DNA of 64,000 bases from Hyphomonadaceae bacterium UBA5336 (GTDB lineage: Bacteria; Pseudomonadota; Alphaproteobacteria; Caulobacterales; Hyphomonadaceae). Each line of letters starts with the position of its first letter. Within the stretch, counting starts at the first letter, position 1. The stretch spans positions 248,001-312,000 of the forward strand of contig DHQO01000023.1 in assembly GCA_002408125.1 (NCBI GenBank), read 5' to 3'. The notes below the pieces were generated by a model. The model did no database searches. It was not told the DNA's origin and was given only the letters and a program-made list of their open reading frames with translations. The position numbers were made by a program, and so were the translations under genes. Below, piece after piece: positions 43,104-52,542 of the stretch.

Positions 43104-44140
43104 GCCGCCTCCCTCAGGGTGAACAGCAGGCCGAGCCCGCCGAGATAGGCCACCAGCACGGCCGCGGAATCCACGCCCATGCGAAAGACGGTGACATCGC
43201 GCCGCTCGGCCAGGCCGATGACAAACAGGGTTGTGACAAATGCTCCGATCAGGGCGGCGACTGCGCCGAAAGTGCCGACACTGGTCAGCACTGCGTTCCC
43301 GTCTGCGATCATGTCGACGATGAAGATAAGCGCGACATTGAGAATATTGGTGCCGAGAATGTCCGAGATCGCCATGGTGTGCAGACCGCGCCGGAGGGCG
43401 GCGAACACGGTGCTCGCTTCGGGTAGCGAGGTCGCGATGGCGACAAAGGCAAAGCCCATGAACGAGGAGCCGATGCCGGATTGCTCGGCGATGACATTCC
43501 CGGTCGAGGCCACCAGGAAACCGGCTGCGAGGATGACTATGGCAGCGCCCAGCGTGCGCAGACCGAGCGCGAGATTGCTGGTCTCCAGCCGCTCGATGGC
43601 CTCATCGGGCGGGCCGAGTTCCTTGTCGGTATTGGGGATCCAGGGCTTTCGTTCATTTGCCCGGACCAGCATGTACATCGCGCCGATCGAGGCGGCAAAG
43701 ATGCTCCAGGTCCACACGCCAGCTCCGCCGAAAGCGATGTCGCCGACCACGGTCGCTATGGCGACGAGGCAGAGCAGGCCGATATTCAGCGCGCCCTGCA
43801 GCATGACATCGGGGTCGGGCACAACCGAGGTCAGCGCGCTCTTATCATACACCCCATCAGCCACGGCCAGCAGGGCGACCTGCATGGCGATGGAGCCGAG
43901 CAGGTTGTTCACCGCCAGCGGCCCGTCCCCGAGCCCGGCGGCCGTCACGCTGGTTGCAATCTCGGGCAGCGAGGTCACCCCGGCGAGCAGGAGCAGGCCG
44001 ATCAGGGCCTGGCCGAGCCCGGTGCGCCGGGAAATCGCATCGGCATATTTCGCCAGCCTCACGCCCGCGAGCCAGACCACCACCGCAGCGGCGGCGAAGA
44101 TCGCGATATTCGCAGGCAGGGTGAGGACGGCGAAACTCAT
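43100..44140 (-). CDS. CaCA-family (Na+/Ca2+ exchanger-like) membrane protein
   Basis: A 346-residue membrane protein with the inverted duplication of the CaCA family. The first alpha-repeat is LIGLLLLAGVTSLPEIATSV with GDGPLAVNNLLGSIAMQ. The second is FMGFAFVAIATSLPEASTVF with MAISDILGTNILN. The TSLPE motifs are intact, but the usual GSNxxN of the first repeat is GSIAMQ (82-87), losing the asparagines that help form the ion site; the second repeat keeps GTNILN. The gene sits between oxidase subunits II and I, overlapping the subunit I+III gene by four bases. Cation exchange linked to respiration is possible, but the altered site makes the ion uncertain. Confidence 0.82.
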   Translation of the reverse strand: MSFAVLTLPANIAIFAAAAVVVWLAGVRLAKYADAISRRTGLGQALIGLLLLAGVTSLPEIATSVTAAGLGDGPLAVNNLLGSIAMQVALLAVADGVYDKSALTSVVPDPDVMLQGALNIGLLCLVAIATVVGDIAFGGAGVWTWSIFAASIGAMYMLVRANERKPWIPNTDKELGPPDEAIERLETSNLALGLRTLGAAIVILAAGFLVASTGNVIAEQSGIGSSFMGFAFVAIATSLPEASTVFAALRRGLHTMAISDILGTNILNVALIFIVDMIADGNAVLTSVGTFGAVAALIGAFVTTLFVIGLAERRDVTVFRMGVDSAAVLVAYLGGLGLLFTLREAA

Positions 44141-44144
44141 GGAA

Positions 44145-45110
44145 CTATTCCAGCGCCTCCAGATAGGTGGCGATGGCCTCGCGTTCGGCCGCGCTGAGAA
44201 ACTCGTATTCCGGCATCAGATTGCCCGGCTTGATCTCGCGGTGGCGGTCGAGCCAGGTGCGGAAGTTTTCCGGGGTGGTCTGCAGGATACCGGCGCCGAT
44301 GGTCTGCCGGCTGGCGACATGGGTGAGCTCCGGCCCGGCGGTGCCCTCGGCCGGCGTGCCGCGCACCGTGTGGCAGGCGCCGCAGCCCGCGCGCAGAAAC
44401 TCCGCCTCGCCGGGCAGGCTCTGTTCGGCAGGCGCGGCCTCGCGTTCCAGCCAGGCGGCAAATTCCTCCGGCGGCATGGCAATCACGCGGAAGGCCATCA
44501 GCGCATGGGCGCCGCCGCAATATTCGGTGCATTGCCCGCGTACAATGCCCGGCGCGGTGACTTTCAGGGTCAGCGCATTCGTGCGGCCCGGGATCATGTC
44601 GACCTTGCCAGCATAGGCGGGCACCCAGAAGCTGTGGATCACATCGGCGGAGGTCAGCTCAAGGCGCACCGTCTCCCCGACGGGGATGCGCAGTTCGTTG
44701 GCACTTTCGACCGGCCCGCCGGGCGTATCGGAATAGGTCACGCGCCACCACCACTGCTTGCCCTCGACGGCGATGTTCAGGGGCGCGGCGCCGGCCGAGG
44801 CCGGGCCGGCGCGCAAGAGGGCAAAGCTGTAGATCAGCAGGATGGCGAGCACGACCATGGGGAAGACGATCCCGCCCAGCGTCACCATGCGCGGATCGGC
44901 AAGCCGTTGCCGCAAGGCGCCGGGCCGGCCGAGCGCCGCGATCAGCGCGCCGATCACCAGAAGGAACACCAGTACGGAGCCGATTGTCAGAATCCAGGTC
45001 AGCCGCAAGGTGGAGATAGCTTCCTCGCCGGTCGCGGAAAAGGCTGACTGCTCGCCCGCGCAGCCGGCCAGCAGGGCAAGACAGGCCAGGAAACATGCGC
45101 CGCGTTTCAT
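44145..45110 (-). CDS. ctaC: Cytochrome c oxidase subunit II with cytochrome c domain
   Basis: A 321-residue lipoprotein-type subunit II. It has a lipobox LLAGC (residues 13-17), two membrane helices (LTWILTIGSVLVFLLVIGAL; LGGIVFPMVVLAILLIYSFA) and a cupredoxin domain with the CuA ligands in QCTEYCGGAHALMAF. A C-terminal mono-haem cytochrome c domain follows, with CGACH in LRAGCGACHTVRG and a distal methionine in GNLMPEYEF. This layout defines caa3-type oxidases, which take electrons directly from the attached cytochrome. The gene overlaps the tri-haem cytochrome gene upstream by four bases; the antiporter-like gene starts four bases after its stop. Confidence 0.95.
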   Translation of the reverse strand: MKRGACFLACLALLAGCAGEQSAFSATGEEAISTLRLTWILTIGSVLVFLLVIGALIAALGRPGALRQRLADPRMVTLGGIVFPMVVLAILLIYSFALLRAGPASAGAAPLNIAVEGKQWWWRVTYSDTPGGPVESANELRIPVGETVRLELTSADVIHSFWVPAYAGKVDMIPGRTNALTLKVTAPGIVRGQCTEYCGGAHALMAFRVIAMPPEEFAAWLEREAAPAEQSLPGEAEFLRAGCGACHTVRGTPAEGTAGPELTHVASRQTIGAGILQTTPENFRTWLDRHREIKPGNLMPEYEFLSAAEREAIATYLEALE

Positions 45111-46255
45111 TCCTCGCCTCCTGCCGGGCTGACGGCGGCGCCATACTGGAAGACCGGCTGGCTGGCATAATAGGCGGCGATATCCGTGATCTGGCCTTCG
45201 CTGAGATCGTCGGTGATCTCGGCCATAAGGCGGCCATGCGGGGTGACTGCGCGTCCGCCTTCCTTCCAGAGCTGCAGCTGGGCACGGATATAGACGGCCG
45301 ACTGGCCATTCAGGCGCGGATAGTCGGCTCGCGCGCTGCCACCATGGCAGGAATCGCAGGCCGCCAGCCGGTCGCCATCCCCGCGCCGGGCGAGCTCGCG
45401 GCCGCGCGCAATGGCGTCCGGATCTGTGGCTTCAGTGCCGGCATAGGCTAGGCTCTCGCGTGAGGAAAGATAGGCCGCGATGGCGCCGATCCGATCCTCG
45501 GAAAGCTGTCCGGCCACAGGCTCCATAAAGCCGCTTTCGCGCGCGCCGCTGCGATAGTCATTCAGGGCAATTTCGAGGGCTGCCGGCGACTGGCCCGACA
45601 GGATCGGCACCAGGTCGCTGGTCGGCGGCGCGCTTTCGCTGCCATGGCATTTCGCGCAGGCCGCCATGGGCAGGCTCGCCGGCCCGGCTGTGACGAGGGC
45701 ATCCACATCCGCAGTTTCCTGCGGGGCATTGCCGGCGGCTAGCTGGCCATAGGCTGCGGGCGTAAGATCGGACAGCGCGCGCAGGAAGGCGACCATGGCC
45801 CAGACCTCGTCATCACGGTCCTCGCCGGACCAGCCGGGCATGCCGGTGAACTGCAATCCGTGGCGCACGACCCAGTGCAGTTCCTCGGGCGACCAGTCCT
45901 GCGCGCGCTCCGATAATGGCGGCGGGACAGGCAGCATGGCCTCGAAGACCGGCGTGACCGGACGGCCGGGCGCGCCGTGGCAGACTGCGCAGCCGGCATC
46001 GAAATGTGCTGCGCCAAGCCTGATGAGATTGGGGTCGTCGAGGTCGGGCACGTTCAGGTCCCGCGTATTGGCAATGATCGAGCGGCGCTTGCCGAATTCC
46101 AGGAAGCTGGTCATCCAGCCGGGATGGCCATGACTGGCGGCAAGACTGTAAAGGCCTGTCCAGGCGATCAGCAGCGCGCCGGCCACTGCCGCGACCAGAC
46201 AGGCCAGCAGGCCGATCACGATACGCAACCAGGTGAGGGTGACCCTTATCCGCAC
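45107..46255 (-). CDS. Membrane-anchored tri-haem cytochrome c
   Basis: A 382-residue protein with an N-terminal membrane anchor (IVIGLLACLVAAVAGALLIA) and three CxxCH haem sites: CAVCH at 89-93, CAKCH near residue 198 and CDSCH near residue 297. Each is the centre of a class I cytochrome domain with a later Met ligand region (for example LSEDRIGAIAAYLSS helices). Such multi-haem cytochromes carry electrons from periplasmic or membrane dehydrogenases to oxidases. It lies between ctaG and subunit II with short overlaps, and the PQQ dehydrogenase gene is just upstream, so electron delivery from that dehydrogenase is plausible. Confidence 0.9.
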   Translation of the reverse strand: MRIRVTLTWLRIVIGLLACLVAAVAGALLIAWTGLYSLAASHGHPGWMTSFLEFGKRRSIIANTRDLNVPDLDDPNLIRLGAAHFDAGCAVCHGAPGRPVTPVFEAMLPVPPPLSERAQDWSPEELHWVVRHGLQFTGMPGWSGEDRDDEVWAMVAFLRALSDLTPAAYGQLAAGNAPQETADVDALVTAGPASLPMAACAKCHGSESAPPTSDLVPILSGQSPAALEIALNDYRSGARESGFMEPVAGQLSEDRIGAIAAYLSSRESLAYAGTEATDPDAIARGRELARRGDGDRLAACDSCHGGSARADYPRLNGQSAVYIRAQLQLWKEGGRAVTPHGRLMAEITDDLSEGQITDIAAYYASQPVFQYGAAVSPAGGEE

Positions 46256-46935
46256 GGGGAGGCCGCTCCCGGTCTTTCCTCCGACAGGTTTGCAAACCAG
46301 CGCGCGACAAAGACAATGCTCGCGCCGACATAGGTAAGCGGGCAGGCGGTGAGCATGATCAGGCCGGCCAGCTGTTGGTCGGCCATCATGGCGCCGGCCT
46401 CATGGGGCATGCCGGGATAGAGAAGGCGCGGAGCGAAGACGAGCAGGGCGGCGATCAGGCAGACCACCTTGCCGGTCAGCATCAGCGCGGCGATGGCGGC
46501 AAGACGCGTCTCGCGCATGGCGCTGAGGATGCTCGCCCAGAAGACCACAGCGACGGCCAGTAGGCCGGTCATCATTACAACATGGACCAGCGGCGAGGCC
46601 ATGGCCAGGCGCATGGCTTCCGGTGTGTGCCAGAGCAGGAAGACTGCGAGCTGAAGCGTCGTGGCTGTCAGGAGGCTCGGTGCGCGGGCAATCAGGCCGG
46701 GGCCTGCAAGGCGCCAGACCAGAACCGGCGCGAGAAGGTTCATGATCAGGATGTGGCCGAGCATATGCCCCGTCACCATGCCGGCGGGTAGGAAGAAGGC
46801 GGCGAAGATCAGTGCCGTGGCGGCTGCCAGTTCCGCGCCCATGGCTACGGTGGACCACCGATTGCGGCTGGTCCCCGGCCGGGCGCGCCGGTCAGGCTCT
46901 CCGGCTGAAGCGAAGTCCGTTCGCCATGATCTCAA
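46246..46935 (-). CDS. ctaG: Cytochrome c oxidase assembly protein (caa3-type CtaG family)
   Basis: About 229 residues, six or so membrane helices. Histidine-containing segments such as MVTGHMLGHILIMNLLAPVL, FLLWHTPEAMRLAM and LVHVVMMTG match the CtaG family of caa3 oxidases (PF09678 type, unrelated to the Cox11-type CtaG). It is thought to help deliver copper to the oxidase. It is somewhat short for the family, and the N-terminal 30 residues are basic and may not be translated; an internal start near 46842 (MGAELAAATAL) is possible. Its 3' end overlaps the tri-haem cytochrome gene by 10 bases. Confidence 0.85.
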   Translation of the reverse strand: MRSWRTDFASAGEPDRRARPGTSRNRWSTVAMGAELAAATALIFAAFFLPAGMVTGHMLGHILIMNLLAPVLVWRLAGPGLIARAPSLLTATTLQLAVFLLWHTPEAMRLAMASPLVHVVMMTGLLAVAVVFWASILSAMRETRLAAIAALMLTGKVVCLIAALLVFAPRLLYPGMPHEAGAMMADQQLAGLIMLTACPLTYVGASIVFVARWFANLSEERPGAASPCG

Positions 46936-46995
46936 CGCCTGCCTCCTTCCCAGAGGAGTAACTCAGATCGCCCCTGCCGGTTCCCCCGGATGGGC

Positions 46996-49359
46996 CTATT
47001 CTTCCGGCAGGGCCCAGGCGATCACCTGGTCGCCGATTTTTGTCTCCATGAAATGGTGCCCGCCGGTCATCAGCACGACATATTGCCGGCCATCGACCTC
47101 ATAGGTCATCGGCGTGGCCTGGCCGCCGGCCGGCAGCGTGTCGGTCCACACCGTCTCACCGGTTTCGATATCGATGGCGCGGATGAGATTATCCGTGGTT
47201 GCGGCGAGAAAGATGAGCCCGCCGGCAGTCACGACAGGCCCGCCATTGTTCGGTGTGCCAATGGTCAGCGGCAGGCCGGAGGGGATGCCGAACGGCCCGT
47301 TCAGGCGCGCCGAGCCGATCGCGCGGTCCCAGAGCGTTTCGCCGGTTTCCAGGTCGATGGCACGGATGCCGCCATAGGGCGGTTCCTTGCAGAGCAGGCC
47401 CGTGAAGGGCATGCGCCAGCCCGCATTCACATCGATGGCATAGGGTGCGCCGGCTTGCGGGTCGCCAGCGCCCTCGGCCTTGGCGACGGTCTCGCCATCC
47501 TCGGTGCGCGGAGCCCAGCCCCTGGCATCGGCCTCGGCGCGCGGGACCAGCCGGTTATAGTTCGGCATGTCGTTATAGTTGGCGACAATCACGCCGCGCG
47601 TCGGATCCACCGCGAGGCTGCCCCAGTCGGAGCCGCCATTATAGCCGGGATACTCGATCCAGCGCGTGTCGGAAGTGGGTGGGGTGTAGATGCCGTCATA
47701 GGCGGCTTTCTGGAAACCGATGCGACAGATCATCTGGTCGATCAGCGACATGCCCCACATGTCCTTCGGTTTGAGCGCGGGCCGGGCGAGCGTGTGGTAT
47801 TGCGAGAAGGGCTGCGTCTCGGCGCGCTCTTCAGGCTCGACCCCGCCCTGGGGCACGGGGCGCTCTTCCACGGGTGTCAGCGGCTGGCCGGTGGCGCGGT
47901 CGAGGATGTAGATATCGCCCTGCTTGCTTGCCAGCAGCACGGCCGGGACGGTGCCGTCGCCCGACGGGAAGTCGATCAGCGTGGCCTGCGAGCCGAGATC
48001 ATAGTCCCACACATCCTTGCGAACCGTCTGGAAGTGCCAGGCCGGCTCACCGGTGTTCACATCGAGTGCGACCAGCGAAGTGGAGTATTCGTTCTCGGCC
48101 TCGGTGCGGCTGCCACTCCAATAATCGCCGGCCGAATTGCCCATGGGCAGGAAGACCAGGCCGAGCTCATCGTCGCCGGTGGCGGTGGTCCACATGTTGG
48201 GGGTGCCGCGTGTGTAGGTCTCACCCTCAGGCGGCAGGCCGGACCAGTCCGGATTGGTCATGTCCCAGGCCCAGAGCAGTTCTCCGGTCTCGGCATCAAA
48301 GCCCTTGATCACGCCGGACGGCGCATCGAGCTTCTGCCCGTCGAGTACCTGATGGCCGGTGACGATGACGCCGTCGACCAGGGTCGGCGGAGACGAGATC
48401 GACACCATGCCCGGCACGACCTCGCCCATGCCTTCCTTGATATCCACCTCGCCGCCTTCGCCGAAGCCGGAACAGGGCTCGCCGGTCTCGGCATCGACCG
48501 AGACCACACGGCCGTCGAGCGTGCCCTCGATGATACGTGTGGAGCAGGCGCCGCTGGTGCCGGCATCATAGTAGACCACGCCCCGGCAGGCGGCGGTGTA
48601 GGGCACCCATTCGAGGTCGACGCCGGGATCGTGGCGCCAGATCTCCTCGCCGGTCGCCGCATCGAGCGCGATCATGATATTGGTCGCCGAGCACATATAG
48701 AGGCGCTCTCCGACCTGCAGCGGGGTGGTCTCGGCACCATAGGCGTTGAATTTGGAATCGCCCGGCATGTCGCCTGTATGGGCGAGCCAGACCTGCTGTA
48801 GCTGCGAGACATTGTCCGGGGTGATCTGGTCAAGCGAGGAAAAGCGCTGAGCCTCTCCGGCCGGCCCGCCATAGGAAAGCCATTCCACACGCTCGGGCTC
48901 GGGGCCATCAGGGCCCGGCACCGAACCGTTAAAGACGCTGGGCGGGCTGTTGTAGAGCAGGGCGCCGCCGATCAGGGTGACCAGCACCGCGGCAACCGCG
49001 CCCCCGCCAGCCGCGCGCCAACCGATTGTGCGCGGGCGCAGGCTCGGAGCCACGGCAAGGAAGGCCAGCAGCAGCACAAGCGGGCTGACAAAGCGCGGGA
49101 TCCAGGCCCAGAAATCCCCGCCCGCTTCCCAGGCTGACCAGATCAGCGTGGCGGCAAAGAGGCCGAGATAGATCCAGACCGCCAGGGTTTCCCCGCGCCA
49201 GAGATACCAGGTGCAGGCCATCAGGCCCGCCCCAGCCAGAGCATAATACCAGGACCCGCCCAGCAGGATGAGTTGGAAGCCGCCGATCAGCAGGGTGAGC
49301 CCGACAAGCCCCGAAACCACTGCGAGGGTCAAAGCGCCAATAGACTTTTCTTCCAGCAT
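46996..49359 (-). CDS. gcd: Membrane-bound PQQ-dependent dehydrogenase (glucose/quinate family)
   Basis: A 787-residue quinoprotein. The first 150 residues form about five membrane helices, as in glucose dehydrogenase, for quinone contact. An eight-bladed propeller follows with W-motifs such as GAETTPLQVGERLYMCSATN, ALDAATGEEIWRHDP, LVALDVNTGEPAWHFQTVRK and IRAIDLETGETLWDRAIGSA. The catalytic aspartate region is VRKDVWDYDLGSQATL. Substrates in the family are glucose, quinate, shikimate or related polyols; which one applies here is not clear. ATG at 49359 has GGAG seven bases upstream. It lies 60 bases before ctaG in the same direction. No pqq biosynthesis gene is in the window. Confidence 0.93.
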   Translation of the reverse strand: MLEEKSIGALTLAVVSGLVGLTLLIGGFQLILLGGSWYYALAGAGLMACTWYLWRGETLAVWIYLGLFAATLIWSAWEAGGDFWAWIPRFVSPLVLLLAFLAVAPSLRPRTIGWRAAGGGAVAAVLVTLIGGALLYNSPPSVFNGSVPGPDGPEPERVEWLSYGGPAGEAQRFSSLDQITPDNVSQLQQVWLAHTGDMPGDSKFNAYGAETTPLQVGERLYMCSATNIMIALDAATGEEIWRHDPGVDLEWVPYTAACRGVVYYDAGTSGACSTRIIEGTLDGRVVSVDAETGEPCSGFGEGGEVDIKEGMGEVVPGMVSISSPPTLVDGVIVTGHQVLDGQKLDAPSGVIKGFDAETGELLWAWDMTNPDWSGLPPEGETYTRGTPNMWTTATGDDELGLVFLPMGNSAGDYWSGSRTEAENEYSTSLVALDVNTGEPAWHFQTVRKDVWDYDLGSQATLIDFPSGDGTVPAVLLASKQGDIYILDRATGQPLTPVEERPVPQGGVEPEERAETQPFSQYHTLARPALKPKDMWGMSLIDQMICRIGFQKAAYDGIYTPPTSDTRWIEYPGYNGGSDWGSLAVDPTRGVIVANYNDMPNYNRLVPRAEADARGWAPRTEDGETVAKAEGAGDPQAGAPYAIDVNAGWRMPFTGLLCKEPPYGGIRAIDLETGETLWDRAIGSARLNGPFGIPSGLPLTIGTPNNGGPVVTAGGLIFLAATTDNLIRAIDIETGETVWTDTLPAGGQATPMTYEVDGRQYVVLMTGGHHFMETKIGDQVIAWALPEE

Positions 49360-49640
49360 CTCCCGTCTCCGCGTTGCCGCTGTCACTCATGACAGAGCGT
49401 TCAGACGGCCTCGGCGTTCCGATAGCGGAGCAGCGAATTCTCCTGTGCGAGTTGTCCCTGGACAATGCCTTTGTTGGCAGATTGACGGAGCCTGCGCACG
49501 GACGGGCTCTTCCTGTCGGGCTAACAGCGGGCAGGCTGGTGCGATGGGGCTTTCCCTCGACCAGTGGCACTTCTCGCAAACTCGTCAGGCGACGAGGTCT
49601 TGGCGCTATCCTCAGAGGGCGGCGATGCCCTTGCACGGAA

Positions 49641-50669
49641 TCAAAACTGTTCTGTTTGCAGTTCTCCGGATCTCTCTTCTGTTCGCACATGTTGAAGCAA
49701 GCGCGTTTGAGCGGCACTGGACCTCCAGAGGAAATCGCGCGGAAGCCCGAGACGTTCGCTGGCCTGGGCGGGTGGGCTGTTCTTGTCGGGAAATGTCTCA
49801 GCTGCCCAGGCAGCAGCCCTGACCGTCAAATTGTCCATGGTCGTAAGATCGTATTCGCTGCCTAGCCCCAGCACGCGGCGAACGGCTGGCGGAAGGATGT
49901 CGATCGCAGCATGTGCAAAAGCACGCTGCATGCGTTTCGGCATCACACGCGCCGCGCGGCCCGACCGGATGATTTCGAGGAAATCGGAGTTGATCGCGTG
50001 CGGCTCGAAATCGGCTTCCAAGTCGCCCATCATAGCGTAGAAATCATCGAGGCTCTTCGGCGAATAGGTCACGCCATAGAGCTTGGCGACCTCTTCCCCT
50101 TCGCTCCAGAAGCGCTGCTTTTCCTCGTCGGTCAGCTTTTTCGCAAACCGGTCATAGGCCATCAGCCAGCCATAGGAGGCCGTGGCAGCAACCCAGTTGA
50201 GCAGCTCCGGATCGAGCGCCTTGTAGGCGCGCCCGTTCGGCGTTGTCCCCTCAACGCGGGCATGCATGTTCGTGACGCCCTGGATCACGCGGCGCGCCGC
50301 GCTCTGAGGCCCGTAGATTCCGACATAGGCCGCAAGGCCCGTGCGGCGTCCCCGGCCGACCGGGTCTGTCGGGAAGACCGAATGGTCCCAGACGCCGGAA
50401 CGGATGCGGTCGTCGGCAAACTCCAGGAGCACGGCGCAAACGCCGGCGACCACGCTCGTCACCGGGTTCTTGAAGACCTTCCAGCGCACCGAGTCCGGCG
50501 CGCAATAGGCCGGTTCCCCGGCCGGCGCCGCGAAGTCTATCTTCCAGCCGAGATACGACTCCATTTCCTCCACGAGCGACCTCCACCGCAGCAACACTAT
50601 CTCACGCAATGATACGATCTTGCCGTGCTCACCGCACCTATCGACCCTGCTAGTCTTACGCAGCGTCAT
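49641..50669 (-). CDS. MpaB/Lcp-type oxygenase family protein (DUF2236)
   Basis: A 342-residue soluble protein with the DUF2236/MpaB-like core: RWKVFKNPVTSVVAGVCAVL, SGVWDHSVFPTDPVGRGRRT, VTNMHARVEGTTPNGRAYKA, LLNWVAATASYGWLMAYDRF and a helical C-terminal half. Related proteins include fungal MpaB, which cleaves a terpenoid chain oxidatively, and latex-clearing protein, both haem dependent. The histidine in NMHARVEG fits the conserved family His. Its neighbours (acyl-CoA synthetase, receptor, acyl-CoA dehydrogenase) support a lipid or terpenoid substrate. The true start is uncertain: the first 35 residues are basic and a start near MESYLGWKIDF would also cover the domain. Confidence 0.8.
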   Translation of the reverse strand: MTLRKTSRVDRCGEHGKIVSLREIVLLRWRSLVEEMESYLGWKIDFAAPAGEPAYCAPDSVRWKVFKNPVTSVVAGVCAVLLEFADDRIRSGVWDHSVFPTDPVGRGRRTGLAAYVGIYGPQSAARRVIQGVTNMHARVEGTTPNGRAYKALDPELLNWVAATASYGWLMAYDRFAKKLTDEEKQRFWSEGEEVAKLYGVTYSPKSLDDFYAMMGDLEADFEPHAINSDFLEIIRSGRAARVMPKRMQRAFAHAAIDILPPAVRRVLGLGSEYDLTTMDNLTVRAAAWAAETFPDKNSPPAQASERLGLPRDFLWRSSAAQTRLLQHVRTEERSGELQTEQF

Positions 50670-50882
50670 GGCAGTGCCGTGCCGAGGCCGCCGGGCCAGC
50701 CCGGATCAACCTAGCAGGTTCAACAGGTTCGCTATGGGCCGCTCTTGCGGCAAAATGCGGACGACATGCCGACAAAGCACAACTCTTCGCGATGGCCGCC
50801 CGCCCGGGTAAAACTCTTCTGGCAATTGGGAGGGCCACCAATTGGCGGACAAGAAAATATTGATAAATATCAAGAGGAAACC

Positions 50883-52475
50883 ATGGGCGAGCGACTGACG
50901 CCGAGAGATTTCGATCAAATGCAGACACTGGGCGATATTGCCCGGTTCCACGCAAAAGCGCGCCCGCAGGCGATCGGGCTCAGATTCGAGGGGCGCGATA
51001 CCAGCTTCGCCGAGTTTGACCGCCACACCAACCAGGTCGCCAACGCCCTGATCGCCTCGGGCGTGAAGAAGGGCGACCGTGTCGCCTATATCGGCAAGAA
51101 CTCGGACCTCTATTTCGAGCTGCTCTTCGGCGCGGCGAAAATGGGCGCCGTCACACTGCCCATCGGATGGCGGCTCGCGCCGGCGGAGATGGCATATATC
51201 GTTGCCGATGGCGGGGGACCGCTGGTCTTTGTCGGGCCTGAGCTGCGCGATGCTGCCCTGGCCGCGCTTGGCGAGCTTGAGGCGCCGCCGCGCATGATCG
51301 AGATGGAGTATGGCGGACCGGGCGGCTTCATCGCCTGGCGCAACATCCAGCCGAAATCCGATCCGGCCACGCCTATCTCGGTCAATGATGTTGCCGTGCA
51401 GCTCTACACTTCCGGCACGACCGGGCGGCCCAAGGGGGCCATGCTGACGCATGAGAACCTGCTCGGCGGGCGGCGTGAGGCGGTCGAAGCGGGCATGGAC
51501 TGGAACCAGTGGGGGCCAGACGATGTCAGCCTGGTTGCCATGCCGGTCGGTCATATCGGCGGTACGGGCTGGGGCATTGTCGGGCTCTACAATGGCGCGC
51601 GTGGCGTGGTGGCGCGCGAGTTCGACCCCTATGCCGTGCTCGATTTCATCGAGAAGGAAGGCATCTCAAAAATGTTCATGGTGCCCGCCGCGTTACAGAT
51701 CGTGGTCAACCAGCCACGTGCTCGCGAGGTCGACTATTCCCGCCTGAAATACATCCTCTATGGCGCCTCGCCGATCCCGGTCGACCTGTTGCGCGAATGC
51801 ATGGAGGTGTTCGGCTGCGGTTTCTGCCAGCAATATGGCATGACAGAGACCTGCGGCACGATTGTCTACCTGCCGCCGGAAGACCATGACCCGAACGGCA
51901 ATCCGCGCATGCGCTCGGCCGGCCTTCCCATGCCGGGCGTGGAATTGAAGATCATCGATGAACAGGGCAACACGCTGCCGCCCAATACGGTCGGGGAGGT
52001 CGCCACACGCTCGAAGGCCAATATGGCTGGTTACTGGAAGCTGGACGAGGCAACCCGCAGCACGATGGGCGAGGATGGCTGGCTACGCACGGGCGACGCG
52101 GGATATCTCGATGAGGACGGATATCTCTACATCCACGACAGGGTGAAGGACATGATCATCTCGGGCGGGGAGAATATCTATCCGGCTGAGGTGGAGAACG
52201 CGGTCTATGGCCATCCCGATGTGGCAGAGGTCGCGATTATCGGCGTGCCGGATGAGAAATGGGGGGAGACGGTCAAGGCGGTGGTCGCCCTGAAGCCCGG
52301 TGCGACCGCTGATCCACAAGCCATCCTGGATTTCGCGCGCTCACGCATTGCCGGCTTCAAGGCGCCCAAGAGCGTTGACTTCGTTCCCGCGCTTCCGCGC
52401 AATGCCTCCGGCAAGATCCTGAAGCGCCAATTGCGTGAGCCCTACTGGGCCGGCAAGGATCGCGGCGTGAACTAG
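50883..52475 (+). CDS. Acyl-CoA synthetase (AMP-forming)
   Basis: A 530-residue member of the ANL superfamily that activates a carboxylic acid as acyl-AMP and then acyl-CoA. It shows the P-loop YTSGTTGRPKGAMLTH (A3), YGMTETCG (A5), GEVATRSKANMAGYW, the A7 DGWLRTGDAGYLDEDGYL, the hinge RVKDMIISGGENIYPAEVEN and the A10 lysine in NASGKILKRQLR. The start ATG at 50883 follows AAGAGGAAACC and gives a normal N-terminus. It faces the MpaB-like gene divergently and lies before a convergent TonB receptor, suggesting fatty, steroid or terpenoid acid catabolism. The exact substrate is unknown. Confidence 0.93.
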   Translation: MGERLTPRDFDQMQTLGDIARFHAKARPQAIGLRFEGRDTSFAEFDRHTNQVANALIASGVKKGDRVAYIGKNSDLYFELLFGAAKMGAVTLPIGWRLAPAEMAYIVADGGGPLVFVGPELRDAALAALGELEAPPRMIEMEYGGPGGFIAWRNIQPKSDPATPISVNDVAVQLYTSGTTGRPKGAMLTHENLLGGRREAVEAGMDWNQWGPDDVSLVAMPVGHIGGTGWGIVGLYNGARGVVAREFDPYAVLDFIEKEGISKMFMVPAALQIVVNQPRAREVDYSRLKYILYGASPIPVDLLRECMEVFGCGFCQQYGMTETCGTIVYLPPEDHDPNGNPRMRSAGLPMPGVELKIIDEQGNTLPPNTVGEVATRSKANMAGYWKLDEATRSTMGEDGWLRTGDAGYLDEDGYLYIHDRVKDMIISGGENIYPAEVENAVYGHPDVAEVAIIGVPDEKWGETVKAVVALKPGATADPQAILDFARSRIAGFKAPKSVDFVPALPRNASGKILKRQLREPYWAGKDRGVN

Positions 52476-52542
52476 GCGGGCCACTGTCGGCAGCCTGGTC
52501 TCCGGCGCCTTCGCTCCACATCCGCTCGCGGTGCCACGCAAG

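Noticed and set aside
43179..45047. Plus-strand open frame of 622 codons
   Set aside because: It is antisense to the CaCA-type gene and oxidase subunit II; no domain or signal is visible in it.
46990..48801. Plus-strand open frame of 603 codons
   Set aside because: It is antisense to the PQQ dehydrogenase, whose propeller motifs are unmistakable.
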